DNA of 13,688 bases from DATJJW01 sp035491935 (GTDB taxonomy: Bacteria; Pseudomonadota; Alphaproteobacteria; ATCC43930; CGMCC-115725), in NCBI GenBank assembly GCA_035491935.1, contig DATJJW010000209.1, positions 1 to 13,688 of the forward strand, given 5' to 3'. This document shows, piece after piece, positions 1 to 7,052 of this stretch. The position numbers and the translations under genes are program-made. Position 1 is the first letter of the stretch, and the number at the start of each line of letters is the position of its first letter. The notes beneath the pieces are model-generated. The model searched no databases. It saw nothing but the letters and a program-made list of their open reading frames with translations, and had not been told where the DNA came from.

Positions 1-1306
1 TAAATTTCGCCACCAACTCGTCGTGCTGGGCTTGGATCAGGCTGACGCGGGATTGAAACAAGGTCTGTTCCGCGTTGAGGATGTCGAGCACGGTGCGCTC
101 GCCCACCGCCGCTTCCTGCTGCACGCCCTGCAGCGCGATGGCGTTGGCCTCGATCTGGGTGCGGAACGAGGTGATGTTGGCCTGGGCCTCGCGCATCTGC
201 TCCCAGGCCGATGCCGCGGCCTGCATCGCGGCCCGGCGCGCCTGGTCGAGCTTGTTGCGATCGACAGTGACCGTCTGCTGCGCCTGGCGCGATTGCGAAT
301 AGACCGAGCCGCCCTCGTAGAGCGGCACGTTCATCTGCGCCACCACCGATTCGCTGGTCGTCTCGCTGCCATTGAACGAGGAATCGTTCGAGCGCTGCGC
401 CGTCGCGTTCAAGGAAATATGCGGCAGGAGCTGGCTGCGCACGACGCGAATATTGTCCTCGGCGGCGGCCTGCGTGAATTGAGCGGAGACGACGCTCGGA
501 TCGCCGGTCATCGCCATGGAGACCGCCTCGTCCTGGCTGGTCGGCAGGGCGATCACGACCCGGGGCGGCAGCAGCCGGCCCGGTACCTCGCCGATATCCT
601 GCTGGTAGGTCGCACGCGCCACCTGCAGGGCCGCCGCCGCCTGCTGGCGCGCGGCGATCGCCTGAGCCAGCGAGGCCTCGGCCTGGGCCACGTCGGTGCG
701 CGTGACCTCGCCGACCTCGAAGCGGTCGCGGGTGTATTCCAGCTCGCGGCGGAAGACCTGCTCGTTATTGATGTTGAGCTCGAGCGCCGCCTGGTCCTCC
801 AGCACCGTGACGTAGTCGGTGGCGGCCGCGACCAATACCGTCTGCTCGATCGCCTGCAGATTGGCCCGCTCCGCCCGCACCTGATTCAGCGCCTGCGCCG
901 TCTGCGCCGTGGTCTGGCCGCCGCTGAACAGGTTCTGGGTGACCGTCACCCCATAGCTGCTGGTGTTGTCGCGGGTGCCCGAATGGGTGATGGGGTTGCC
1001 GTTGGCATCGAAGTTTCTGCCGCTGGATATCGCGCTGTTGGTCTCGGAATGCTGGATGCCGCCCTGGCCCGAGAGCGAGACGGTCGGCCGCCAGCCGGAG
1101 AGCGCCTGCGGCACGTTCTCGTCGGTCGCCCGCAGTTGGGCGCGCTCGCCCAGCAATTGCGGGTTGTTCTGATAGGCCGTCGCCAGCGCGTCGCTCAGCG
1201 ATTGTGCCTGCGCCGCATCCATGCCGTGGCACAGCGCCACCAGCGCCACGCCGGCCGCCAATGCCATGCGGCGCCAATTGCTCCTGCCGATTCCTCTGGC
1301 CGCCAT
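1..1306 (-). CDS. tolC: TolC-family outer membrane efflux/secretion channel (C-terminus beyond window)
   Basis: Forms the trimeric outer-membrane and periplasmic tunnel of tripartite efflux pumps and type I secretion systems. No stop is reached on the minus strand, so 435 codons are visible and the last part lies outside the window. The N-terminus is a signal peptide: Arg-rich residues 4-13, hydrophobic MALAAGVALVALC (14-26), likely cleavage after AQA at 32-34. Mature residues begin SLSDALATAYQNNPQL, the usual TolC start. The two-fold internal repeat of the family is visible: EVTRTDVAQAEASLAQA in the first half and GERTVLDILNAEQTLFQSR near the end. Outer-membrane strand-type motifs such as VTQNLFSGG and MNVPLYEGGSVYS fit. 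The ATG at 1306 has GGAG eight bases upstream. It lies 80 bp downstream of the rhodanese gene on the same strand, so cotranscription is likely. Family assignment is firm; which pump or secretion partner it serves cannot be told here. Confidence 0.95.
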   Translation of the reverse strand, partial: MAARGIGRSNWRRMALAAGVALVALCHGMDAAQAQSLSDALATAYQNNPQLLGERAQLRATDENVPQALSGWRPTVSLSGQGGIQHSETNSAISSGRNFDANGNPITHSGTRDNTSSYGVTVTQNLFSGGQTTAQTAQALNQVRAERANLQAIEQTVLVAAATDYVTVLEDQAALELNINNEQVFRRELEYTRDRFEVGEVTRTDVAQAEASLAQAIAARQQAAAALQVARATYQQDIGEVPGRLLPPRVVIALPTSQDEAVSMAMTGDPSVVSAQFTQAAAEDNIRVVRSQLLPHISLNATAQRSNDSSFNGSETTSESVVAQMNVPLYEGGSVYSQSRQAQQTVTVDRNKLDQARRAAMQAAASAWEQMREAQANITSFRTQIEANAIALQGVQQEAAVGERTVLDILNAEQTLFQSRVSLIQAQHDELVAKF

Positions 1307-1386
1307 GCTGCGTCTCCGTTCAGCCCCCATTTATGCCGGCCCCATGGCGACACGGATTCCGGCGATGCCGCGGAACGTCGCCCGCA

Positions 1387-1716
1387 TCAATAAGTTTCCA
1401 TGCCCGGCTCGATCTTACGCGCCCAGGCGTCGATGCCGCCCTCGAGGTTCACCGCCTGCGCCAGGTCCATACGCCGCAGCCATTGCATTGCCTGGGCGCT
1501 GCGCATGCCGTGATGGCAGACCGTGACCACCGGCCGGTCGCCCGGCACCTCGCCCGCGCGTGCCGGCAATTGCTGCAGCGGGATGTGCAATGCCGCCTCG
1601 AATCGGCAGATCGCCAGCTCCCAATCCTCGCGCACGTCGAGCAGGACGAAATCCCGGCCCTCACGGCGCCAGGCGTCCAGGGTTTCGACATCGATGGCAT
1701 AAGGTATGCTGTCCAC
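1387..1716 (-). CDS. Single-domain rhodanese-like sulfurtransferase
   Basis: A 109-residue stand-alone rhodanese domain, the usual length for GlpE/PspE-type proteins. These move sulfane sulfur from thiosulfate or a persulfide donor through a cysteine persulfide. The active-site loop is CHHGMRS with the catalytic Cys at residue 67. The domain-opening LLDVREDWE (25-33) and the closing NLEGGIDAWA are typical. CHHGMRS differs from the CxxGxR loop of GlpE in carrying two His after Cys, a form common in single-domain bacterial rhodaneses. The start is GTG at 1716 with GGAG about ten bases upstream; no ATG fits better. It has no signal peptide and so is cytoplasmic. It sits between the methyltransferase and tolC on the same strand; from memory, this order recurs in alphaproteobacteria, but the physiological sulfur acceptor is unknown. 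Confidence 0.92.
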   Translation of the reverse strand: MDSIPYAIDVETLDAWRREGRDFVLLDVREDWELAICRFEAALHIPLQQLPARAGEVPGDRPVVTVCHHGMRSAQAMQWLRRMDLAQAVNLEGGIDAWARKIEPGMETY

Positions 1717-1812
1717 GGCCGAAAATCTCCGTTATGGGCTGCGGGTGCCCCGCCGGATCGCGACGCCGCCGTCGGCCATCGCGATCGAACGGACGGGCGA
1801 AGGTGCGCCGAA

Positions 1813-1846
1813 AGCCTGTAAGGCCGGTGCGCCGGCCTTACAGGCT
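1813..1846 (-). terminator. 15-bp-stem hairpin at the end of the PIMT-like gene, containing its stop codon
   Basis: A perfect inverted repeat: arms 1813-1827 and 1832-1846 (core CCTGTAAGGCCGG and CCGGCCTTACAGG) around the loop TGCG. On the minus strand the hairpin is followed by CTTTCGG, a short, poor U-tract. The TAA of the methyltransferase (1838-1840) is inside the first-transcribed arm, so a terminating ribosome would cover it. It is either an intrinsic terminator or a 3'-end stabiliser with partial read-through to the rhodanese and tolC. Confidence 0.65.
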
Positions 1847-2533
1847 GAAGACTGGCTGAGCGCCCAGACCCGGCAGGCCGGGCGTACCGGTCTCGAACAA
1901 TATCTCGGTCTCGATGCCGCTGCCGATACGCTGCATGACCACCGCCTGGCCGATCGCCGCGATGTCGGGCGCCACCAGCGGCGTCTCGCCGACCTCCTGC
2001 AGGATAGCGACGAGGCGGCCGCCTTGCGAGAGCTGAGCCAGCAATGCCGGCGGCACCTCGGCCACGGCCCCCTCGATGATGATCACATCATAGGGACTGC
2101 GCGCGGCATAACCCTGGGCGGCCGGCCCCTCGATGACGCTGACATTGCCGAGACCGACGCGACGCAGCGCGGTGCGGGCCTGGCCGGCAAGCCCGGCCTC
2201 CGGCTCCAGCAGGGTCACGGTACGGGTGAGCTTGCCGGCAAGGGCGGCGCCATAGCCGGTGCCGCCGCCGACCACCAGCGCCACATCCGACTTGGCGATA
2301 CGCGCCGCCTGCAGCATCCTGGCGATGGTCAGCGGCGCCAGCACATGGCGCCCGCCGCCCAGCGGCAGATCCTCGTCGGCATAGGCGGCCGCCTGCAGCT
2401 TCGCCGGCACGAACCATTCGCGCGGCACTGTCTGGAACGCGTCCAGCAACGCGGGATCGAGCACCCGGTTCGGCCGAAGCTGGCTGTCGACCATGTTGGC
2501 ACGGGCCTGGAGGTATTCGCTCGTGATCGGCAC
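1838..2533 (-). CDS. Protein-L-isoaspartate O-methyltransferase-like SAM methyltransferase
   Basis: A 231-residue class I SAM-dependent methyltransferase of the Pcm family, which in its classical form repairs isoaspartyl residues in aged proteins. SAM motif I is VVGGGTGYGAA (87-97), followed by the acidic end of beta-2 (LLEPEAG, 108-114), the DVIIIEGAVAEVPPALLAQL stretch (149-168) and GGRLVAI (171-177). N-terminal NMVDSQLRPNRV and PREWFVP match the form found in alphaproteobacteria. In E. coli Pcm the catalytic Ser lies in TISQP; here the aligned stretch is HVLAP, so that Ser is absent and true repair activity is uncertain. The GTG at 2533 is chosen because it leaves the usual ~13 residues before NMVDSQ and has GAGG ten bases upstream. 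An in-frame ATG at 2659 would add 42 atypical residues and lies upstream of the predicted transcription start. First gene of a likely unit with the rhodanese and tolC. Confidence 0.88.
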   Translation of the reverse strand: MPITSEYLQARANMVDSQLRPNRVLDPALLDAFQTVPREWFVPAKLQAAAYADEDLPLGGGRHVLAPLTIARMLQAARIAKSDVALVVGGGTGYGAALAGKLTRTVTLLEPEAGLAGQARTALRRVGLGNVSVIEGPAAQGYAARSPYDVIIIEGAVAEVPPALLAQLSQGGRLVAILQEVGETPLVAPDIAAIGQAVVMQRIGSGIETEILFETGTPGLPGLGAQPVFSL

Positions 2534-2571
2534 GGGATGGGACCCTCGGGGAAAATCTCTTGGAAATGTAC

Positions 2572-2589
2572 GGCCGGCCATGGCCGGCC
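2572..2589. repeat. Perfect 18-bp palindrome in the PIMT-like gene's leader
   Basis: GGCCGGCC-AT-GGCCGGCC is fully self-complementary. It lies between the predicted promoter (2620-2648) and the GTG start at 2533, within the inferred 5' leader. It could be an operator or a strong RNA hairpin upstream of the ribosome binding site. Confidence 0.8.
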
Positions 2590-2619
2590 AACGGCGATGC
2601 CAGGTCATGGCGCCAGGAC

Positions 2620-2648
2620 TGTATATCGTCGCGGGCATTCCAAGACAA
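2620..2648 (-). promoter_or_regulatory. Sigma70-like promoter of the methyltransferase-rhodanese-tolC unit
   Basis: On the minus strand TTGTCT (2648-2643) is followed after 17 bp by TATACA (2625-2620). The inferred transcription start is near 2613, giving a leader of roughly 80 nt. Hexamers and spacing fit the housekeeping sigma factor. This is prediction from pattern only. Confidence 0.5.
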
Positions 2649-2712
2649 TGCCGCCCCATCCTCGCTTGCCCCGGCCTGCTTGCCGGTCATGCCACGGTTC
2701 TTCGCGGCGCGC

Positions 2713-2741
2713 TTGACCGCCCGGCCGATGATGCCTATAAA
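2713..2741 (+). promoter_or_regulatory. Promoter of tRNA-Cys
   Basis: TTGACC (2713-2718) and TATAAA (2736-2741) are 17 bp apart, or CTATAA at 2735 with a 16-bp gap, the form common at alphaproteobacterial stable-RNA promoters. The inferred start near 2747-2748 leaves a leader of about 27 nt before the mature tRNA. Confidence 0.7.
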
Positions 2742-2756
2742 CCCGCCTTCCCTCGC

Positions 2757-2792
2757 AGCCGGTTGGCAGAGTGGGGCCGGATGGCAGAGTGG
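2757..2792 (+). repeat. Imperfect tandem duplication (2 x 18 nt) of the 5' end of tRNA-Cys
   Basis: Bases 2757-2774 repeat the first 18 bases of the tRNA (2775-2792) with 16 of 18 identical. Both copies contain GCCGG, then one differing base, then TGGCAGAGTGG. The two differences fall at acceptor positions 1 (A for G) and 7 (T for A), so the upstream copy could pair with only five of the seven 3' acceptor bases. Confidence 0.85.
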
Positions 2793-2848
2793 TGATGCAG
2801 AGGACTGCAAATCCTCGTACCCGAGTTCGATTCTCGGTTCGGCCTCCA
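2775..2848 (+). tRNA. tRNA-Cys (GCA)
   Basis: A complete cloverleaf can be drawn: acceptor GGCCGGA with TTCGGCC (one G-U pair), D arm, anticodon stem GAGGA/TCCTC around the loop CTGCAAA (anticodon GCA at 2807-2809), variable GTAC, and T arm CCGAG-TTCGATT-CTCGG. The discriminator base is T, the identity element expected for tRNA-Cys, and CCA is encoded. The sequence directly before it is a near copy of its own 5' end. Confidence 0.97.
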
Positions 2849-2934
2849 TCCCTCCGTCCCGGTTGCGTCCTTCGTCGGCAGTTGCCCGACCGGTGCTCTG
2901 CGCCGCGCTCGGGTCAAGCCTGCCGAAAAAGGAC

Positions 2935-2963
2935 TTGGAGGGTTCCGCACTGCTCGCTATAAG
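2935..2963 (+). promoter_or_regulatory. Probable promoter of tRNA-Asn
   Basis: TTGGAG (2935-2940) and TATAAG (2958-2963) are separated by 17 bp; the -10 can also be read as CTATAA at 2957. The mature tRNA begins at 2990, about 20 nt past the inferred start. No convincing terminator follows tRNA-Cys, so read-through from the upstream promoter is also possible. Confidence 0.55.
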
Positions 2964-2989
2964 GCGGGCCACGTCCAGACGGCCCCTGT

Positions 2990-3064
2990 TCCGGGGTAGC
3001 TCAGCGGTAGAGCAATCGGCTGTTAACCGATCGGTCGTCGGTTCGAATCCGACCCCCGGAGCCA
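2990..3064 (+). tRNA. tRNA-Asn (GTT)
   Basis: Acceptor TCCGGGG pairs fully with CCCCGGA. The anticodon stem ATCGG/CCGAT encloses CTGTTAA, with anticodon GTT at 3022-3024. The T arm contains GGTTCGAATCC. The discriminator is G and CCA is encoded. It is followed within 30 nt by a strong terminator. Confidence 0.97.
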
Positions 3065-3092
3065 TTCCAGGTGAAGTTTCAGAAGACAATAT

Positions 3093-3122
3093 GGTCGCCT
3101 TCGGGCGGCCGTTTTTGTTTTT
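3093..3122 (+). terminator. Intrinsic terminator after tRNA-Asn
   Basis: Stem GGTCGCC/GGCGGCC (one G-U pair) with a TTCG tetraloop, immediately followed by GTTTTTGTTTTTG. It is the strongest terminator in the window and ends the tRNA transcription unit before the NUDIX gene. The 120 bp from here to that gene hold no promoter I can call. Confidence 0.92.
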
Positions 3123-3243
3123 GATGCGCCCGGACACCGTTAGGCCATTTCAAATGATCCATGACGGTCGTGTCGATCCCTTGCGGCCGCGGGGCCCGTC
3201 GAGCTAGTGGTCATCGTCCGGCTACCGAGGAAAACAACGCCCC

Positions 3244-3858
3244 ATGACCGAGCCCTTCTTCGAGATCCTCGACACGAAGAACCTGCATGACGGGTTCATC
3301 AAGCTCGACATCTTCACGGTGCGGCAGAAGCTGATGCGCGGGGGCGCCACGCCGCCGATCACGCGTGAGATCGCCGCCAATCGCGAGGTCTCGGCCGTCC
3401 TGCTCTACGATCCCGACCGCGATCAGGTCGTGCTGATCCAGCAGGCGCGGCTGGTGGCGCAGCTGGGCGGGTTCCAGCCGATCTCGACGGAAGTCGTCGC
3501 CGGGCTGATCGAGCCGGGCGAATCGCCGGAAGAACTTGCCCATCGCGAGGTCGCGGAGGAAGCCGGCTGCGCCGTCATCGGGCCGCTCTTGCCGATCCAG
3601 CGGCTGATGATGAGCTCCGGCAATCTGCATCAGCCGGTCAATCTCTATTGCGGCCGGGTCGATGCCGGCAGTGCCGGCGGCTATCATGGGCTTGCCGAGG
3701 AGCATGAGGACATCCGTGTCCTGGTGCTCGATTTCGATCGATTCCGCGATACGCTGCTGGCCGGCGGCTACGACCATGCTCTGGTCGTGGTGGCGGGATA
3801 TTGGCTGCTGACCCATCGCGACGCGTTGCGAACGCGCTGGCCGGTCACGGCATTGTAG
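3244..3858 (+). CDS. nudF: ADP-ribose pyrophosphatase, NUDIX hydrolase (NudF-like)
   Basis: A 204-residue cytoplasmic NUDIX enzyme, close to the ~209 residues of E. coli NudF, which cleaves ADP-ribose to AMP and ribose 5-phosphate. The NUDIX box (GX5EX7REUXEEXGU) is intact at residues 87-109: G87, E93 and REVAEEAGC (101-109), including the metal-binding glutamates. NudF-like features outside the box are HDGFIKLDIFTVRQKL (15-30), AVLLYDPDRDQVVLIQQAR (51-69) and the late GGYHGLAEEHEDIRVLV segment. These separate it from MutT- or NudH-type members. GAGG lies about 13 bases before the ATG, a long spacing, but no better start exists. The sulfurtransferase follows after 56 bp on the same strand, so they may be cotranscribed. 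The exact substrate within the nucleoside-diphosphate-sugar group is inferred from resemblance. Confidence 0.92.
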   Translation: MTEPFFEILDTKNLHDGFIKLDIFTVRQKLMRGGATPPITREIAANREVSAVLLYDPDRDQVVLIQQARLVAQLGGFQPISTEVVAGLIEPGESPEELAHREVAEEAGCAVIGPLLPIQRLMMSSGNLHQPVNLYCGRVDAGSAGGYHGLAEEHEDIRVLVLDFDRFRDTLLAGGYDHALVVVAGYWLLTHRDALRTRWPVTAL

Positions 3859-3864
3859 GAGCGA

Positions 3865-3887
3865 GGCTCTATCTTAATTGGAGAGCC
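3865..3887 (+). other. Weak hairpin between the NUDIX and sulfurtransferase genes
   Basis: GGCTCT and AGAGCC (6 bp) enclose an 11-nt AT-rich loop. No T-run follows, so it is unlikely to terminate; it may mark an mRNA processing or stability element in a two-gene transcript. Confidence 0.3.
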
Positions 3888-3914
3888 GTTGGCAGAGAAA
3901 GGCAGGAGCCCAGG

Positions 3915-4796
3915 ATGAACCTCGCCCAGAATACTCCCATCGATCTCCCCGGCCCGCTGGTCTCGGCCGCCTGGCTGGCCGACCATATGCACCAGCCGGG
4001 CCTGAAGATCATCGACGCCACCTTCCGCATGCCGGGAGCGACGCCCGCCGCGCCGGAGGTCTACGCGCTCGCCCATCTGCCGGGCGCGGTCTTCTTCGAT
4101 ATCGACGAGATCGCGGATCATACGACCGACCTGCCGCATATGCTGCCCGATGCCGCGGGCTTCGAGCAGGCGATGGCCGATCTCGGCATCGGTGCCGGCG
4201 ACCGCATCGTGATCTACGACACCGCCGGCATCCTGGGTGCCGCGCGGGTCTGGTGGATGCTGCGCGTCTTCGGCCACGACAATGCGGCCATTCTGGATGG
4301 CGGCCGCGAGGCCTGGCGCGCTGAAGGCCGGCCGGTGACGCCCGAGGTCGCGGTGCCGGTGGCGGCCACCCCATTCGTCGCACGTTTCCGCCCCGAGCTT
4401 GTGCACAACCTCGACCAGATGATGGCGATGGTGAACGCGGGCCGGTCCCAGCATATCCTGGACGCGCGCTCCGCCGCCCGATTCAGCGGCGCGGCGGAGG
4501 AACCGCGGCCTGGGTTGCGTGCGGGGCATATCCCTGGCAGCCGCAACCTCGACCATGCCCTGCTGATCGATCCGGCCAATGGAAAATTAAAACCTGCACG
4601 AGAAATCGGCGCCCTCTTGAAGGCGTCGGGCATAGCGGTTGACGAGCCGGTGGTCACATCTTGCGGCTCGGGTGTCTCCGCATGCGTTCTCGCCTTCTGC
4701 TTGTATCTCCTCGGCAAGGATGATGTGGCGGTCTATGACGGCTCCTGGTCGGAATGGGGCATTCCCGGACGCACTCCCGTCGAGACAGGGGCCTAA
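3915..4796 (+). CDS. sseA: 3-mercaptopyruvate sulfurtransferase (tandem rhodanese domains)
   Basis: A 293-residue protein with two rhodanese domains. The inactive N-terminal domain (about 15-140) contains IIDATFRMPG, HLPGAVFFDIDEIAD and AAILDGGREAW. The catalytic C-terminal domain (about 160-290) contains LDARSAARFSG, GHIPGSRNLD and the active loop CGSGVSA with Cys250. CG(S/T)GV is the loop of 3-mercaptopyruvate sulfurtransferases; thiosulfate-specific rhodaneses carry CRKGV. It transfers sulfur from 3-mercaptopyruvate to thiols or cyanide in cysteine catabolism. The ATG at 3915 has AGGAG six bases upstream and the protein begins as the family does; an in-frame ATG at 3801 lies inside the NUDIX gene and lacks such support. 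It has no signal peptide. Confidence 0.94.
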   Translation: MNLAQNTPIDLPGPLVSAAWLADHMHQPGLKIIDATFRMPGATPAAPEVYALAHLPGAVFFDIDEIADHTTDLPHMLPDAAGFEQAMADLGIGAGDRIVIYDTAGILGAARVWWMLRVFGHDNAAILDGGREAWRAEGRPVTPEVAVPVAATPFVARFRPELVHNLDQMMAMVNAGRSQHILDARSAARFSGAAEEPRPGLRAGHIPGSRNLDHALLIDPANGKLKPAREIGALLKASGIAVDEPVVTSCGSGVSACVLAFCLYLLGKDDVAVYDGSWSEWGIPGRTPVETGA

Positions 4797-4929
4797 TGAA
4801 TCCGTGATTTAACCATTCCGACATTTTTCCGGCCTTACCTTCCCAGCGAGGAATAATCGGAACCTTGATCGTCAAAGCGCGCTCGCGCGCCTCTGGGGCA
4901 TCCGACAAAGACACGGGGAGTTAGGGGCG

Positions 4930-6954
4930 ATGCAGATTTCCGTCCGCGCGCGTATTTTTATTGGCTTCGCATTTGTCGTCGCCATGGTCCTTGCGACCGG
5001 CGTTTACAGCTACATCCTCATGCAGAGGACGTCGACAGGCATCCAGTCCTTCAAGAACGGCCTGCACGTCAGTAGCTCGATCGAAGCCACCAGCGCCAAG
5101 ATCGAACAGATGCGCGTCTTCGTCAGCCGCTGGATGAACGAACCGACGACGGATAACCGCTCGCTGGCCGACGACCAGTTGACCGATCTTGCCCAGACGA
5201 TCACGACCAATGCCCACGTCGCCGATACGACCGTTCGCCCGCTCTACGCTCAGTTGCTGGATACCATCAACCGCTACACCCAGACCTGGACGGAGCATGT
5301 GGACCTCTACAACAAGTTCACCCGCGCCTTCGAGCAGACCGTAGCGCAGCCGGAGCACAGCATCCTGCTGGCGCTGCAGGACCTCGCCGACCATGGCAGC
5401 CAGGTGCCGGCCGACCGCATCACCGTCGCCAATCTTTCGGCGATGATGGGCAACACCATGGACAACCTCAGCCAGATGACCCGCGATCTGGCCTCGACCG
5501 ACATGTCGCCGACCCGCGTGCAGCAGGCTCAGGCCCTACGCAACGCCGACAAGCAGCTCACCGACATGCAGGCCGCCTTCGACCGCGCCATCAAGTTCAG
5601 CGAGGATGCGCAGCAGAAGACGAAACTGGGCGATGCCGAGAAGCAGCTCGTGACCCTTGCCAAGGCGTCGCGGGATTGCGAAACCATGCTGCGCCAGTTG
5701 CAGGACCACATGGGCACGCTGGTCGGTATCGACTATGAGATCGAATCCCGCACCGACCAGCTGCGCACCGGCGCCCAGGAAAGCGCCGGCAAGCTGGAAC
5801 AGGCCCTGCGCGCCAACGTCGACACCGGCACGCGCAACCTGATCATCGGTTCCGGCGTCATCGCCTTCATGTCGTTGCTGGTCGGTCTGCTGATCGCCCG
5901 CTCCGTCATCAACCCGCTGGCCGGCATGACCCGCGCGATGAGCGCGCTCGCCAATGGCGACCGCGACGTGCGCATCCCCTCGCTCGGCCGCCGGGACGAG
6001 ATGGGCGCCATGGCCAATGCCGTGCAGGTGTTCAAGAACAACGCCGCCGAGGTCGAGCATCTGCAGGAAGAGCAACGCATGCAGGAGGAACGCCTCAACC
6101 AGGAGCGCCAGCGTGCGCTGCGCGACATGGCCGACGAGTTCGAGATCAGCGTGCGCACGGTTGTCTCCGAGGTCGCGGACGCTTCGGAACACCTCCAGCA
6201 ATCGGCGGTCTCGATGTCGGAAACGGCGGAGCAGACCAGCCAGCGCTCGACGGCGGTGGCCGCGGCCGCCGACCAGGCCTCGGCCAACGTCCAGACCGTG
6301 GCCGGCGCCGCCGAGGAGCTTTCGGTCTCCAGCTCGTCGATCGCGCAGGACATCGCCCGCTCGGCGCATATCGCCGAGAACGCCGCCAACCAGGCACGCG
6401 TCACCAAGCAGACCGTCGATGCCTTGGCCGAAAGCGCCCATCGCATCGGCGAGGTCGTGGGGCTGATCAACAACATCGCGGCGCAGACCAACCTGCTGGC
6501 GCTCAATGCCACCATCGAGGCGGCGCGCGCCGGCGAAGCCGGCCGCGGCTTCACGGTCGTGGCACAGGAGGTGAAGGCGCTGGCCGCGCAGACCGCCCGC
6601 GCCACCGAGGACATCGCGGCGCAGATCACGCAGATGCAGTCGACGACGCGCGATGCGGTCGGCGCCATCCGTTCGATCGACCAGATCATCGGCGAGATCA
6701 ACGAGATCGCGCTGACCATCCGCTCCGCCACCGAGCAGCAGCAATCGGCGACGGCGGAAATCTCGCGCAGCGTGACCCAGGCGGCCAGCGGCACGGAAGA
6801 AGTCTCGCAGAATATCGTCAGCGTGACCCAGGCTGCCGGCGAGACCGGCATGGCCGCCACCGACGTCCAAAGCGCGGCCCAGCGCCTCGGGACCCAGGCC
6901 CAGACGCTGCGTGAAGCCGTCGACGCCTTCCTGGGCTCGCTCAGGGCGGCCTGA
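4930..6954 (+). CDS. Methyl-accepting chemotaxis protein, transmembrane
   Basis: A 674-residue chemoreceptor that relays periplasmic signals to CheA/CheW. Order: short cytoplasmic N-terminus; TM1 about 9-30; an all-helical periplasmic region of about 270 residues (31-303), longer than the ~150-residue Tar-type four-helix bundle and of a size compatible with an HBM double bundle; TM2 about 304-325; HAMP about 326-380 with PSLGRRDEMGAMANAV; a charged coiled-coil linker rich in E/Q/R (380-400); then the methyl-accepting signalling helices to the end. The hairpin tip is canonical, with QTNLLALNATIEAARAGEAG (519-538) followed by GRGFTVVAQEVKALA. It ends FLGSLRAA and has no CheR-docking pentapeptide. 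The ATG at 4930 is preceded by GGGGAG. The 133 bp upstream show no promoter I can call. The ligand is unknown. It is a paralogue of the convergent receptor at 7076-9097. Confidence 0.95.
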   Translation: MQISVRARIFIGFAFVVAMVLATGVYSYILMQRTSTGIQSFKNGLHVSSSIEATSAKIEQMRVFVSRWMNEPTTDNRSLADDQLTDLAQTITTNAHVADTTVRPLYAQLLDTINRYTQTWTEHVDLYNKFTRAFEQTVAQPEHSILLALQDLADHGSQVPADRITVANLSAMMGNTMDNLSQMTRDLASTDMSPTRVQQAQALRNADKQLTDMQAAFDRAIKFSEDAQQKTKLGDAEKQLVTLAKASRDCETMLRQLQDHMGTLVGIDYEIESRTDQLRTGAQESAGKLEQALRANVDTGTRNLIIGSGVIAFMSLLVGLLIARSVINPLAGMTRAMSALANGDRDVRIPSLGRRDEMGAMANAVQVFKNNAAEVEHLQEEQRMQEERLNQERQRALRDMADEFEISVRTVVSEVADASEHLQQSAVSMSETAEQTSQRSTAVAAAADQASANVQTVAGAAEELSVSSSSIAQDIARSAHIAENAANQARVTKQTVDALAESAHRIGEVVGLINNIAAQTNLLALNATIEAARAGEAGRGFTVVAQEVKALAAQTARATEDIAAQITQMQSTTRDAVGAIRSIDQIIGEINEIALTIRSATEQQQSATAEISRSVTQAASGTEEVSQNIVSVTQAAGETGMAATDVQSAAQRLGTQAQTLREAVDAFLGSLRAA

Positions 6955-6984
6955 TCCCCGGGGTACGCCCCGACACCCTCTACC

Positions 6985-7015
6985 CGTCATGGCCGGGCTC
7001 GTCGCGGCCATGACG
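6985..7015. repeat. REP-like intergenic palindrome
   Basis: Perfect 11-bp arms CGTCATGGCCG (6985-6995) and CGGCCATGACG (7005-7015) around a 9-nt loop. From memory, the arm resembles the short intergenic palindromes common in alphaproteobacterial genomes. It lies between two convergent genes, the typical place for such elements. Copy number in this genome cannot be judged here. Confidence 0.7.
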
Positions 7016-7019
7016 ATAC

Positions 7020-7052
7020 AAAAAAAGTCCGGGGTAAGCGCCCCGGGCTTTT
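7020..7052. terminator. Bidirectional intrinsic terminator between convergent chemoreceptor genes
   Basis: Stem AGTCCGGGG/CCCCGGGCT (7026-7034 with 7041-7049, one G-U pair), loop TAAGCG. On the plus strand it is followed by TTT; read on the minus strand it is followed by seven T. It can therefore end transcription of both receptors, more strongly on the minus strand. Confidence 0.85.

Noticed and set aside
23..1393. 456-codon plus-strand open frame opposite tolC
   Set aside because: The minus strand encodes an unmistakable TolC with signal peptide and internal repeats; the plus frame is Arg/Leu/His-rich with no domain and is open because of GC codon bias.
2757..2792. The upstream 18-nt copy as a second tRNA gene
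   Set aside because: It has only the acceptor 5' strand and part of a D arm, with no anticodon or T arm of its own.
2088..3137. Minus-strand open frame spanning the tRNA region
   Set aside because: It crosses two clear tRNA genes and a terminator and partly shadows the methyltransferase in another frame.
4797..4929. Flagellar sigma (FliA) type promoter before the first chemoreceptor
   Set aside because: I looked for a TAAA and GCCGATAA pair at proper spacing and found none. GCGCGCTCGCGCGC (4878-4891) is only a small GC palindrome.
6959..6972. CGGGG-TACG-CCCCG hairpin as terminator of the first chemoreceptor
   Set aside because: It has only five base pairs and no T-run; the later bidirectional hairpin is far better.
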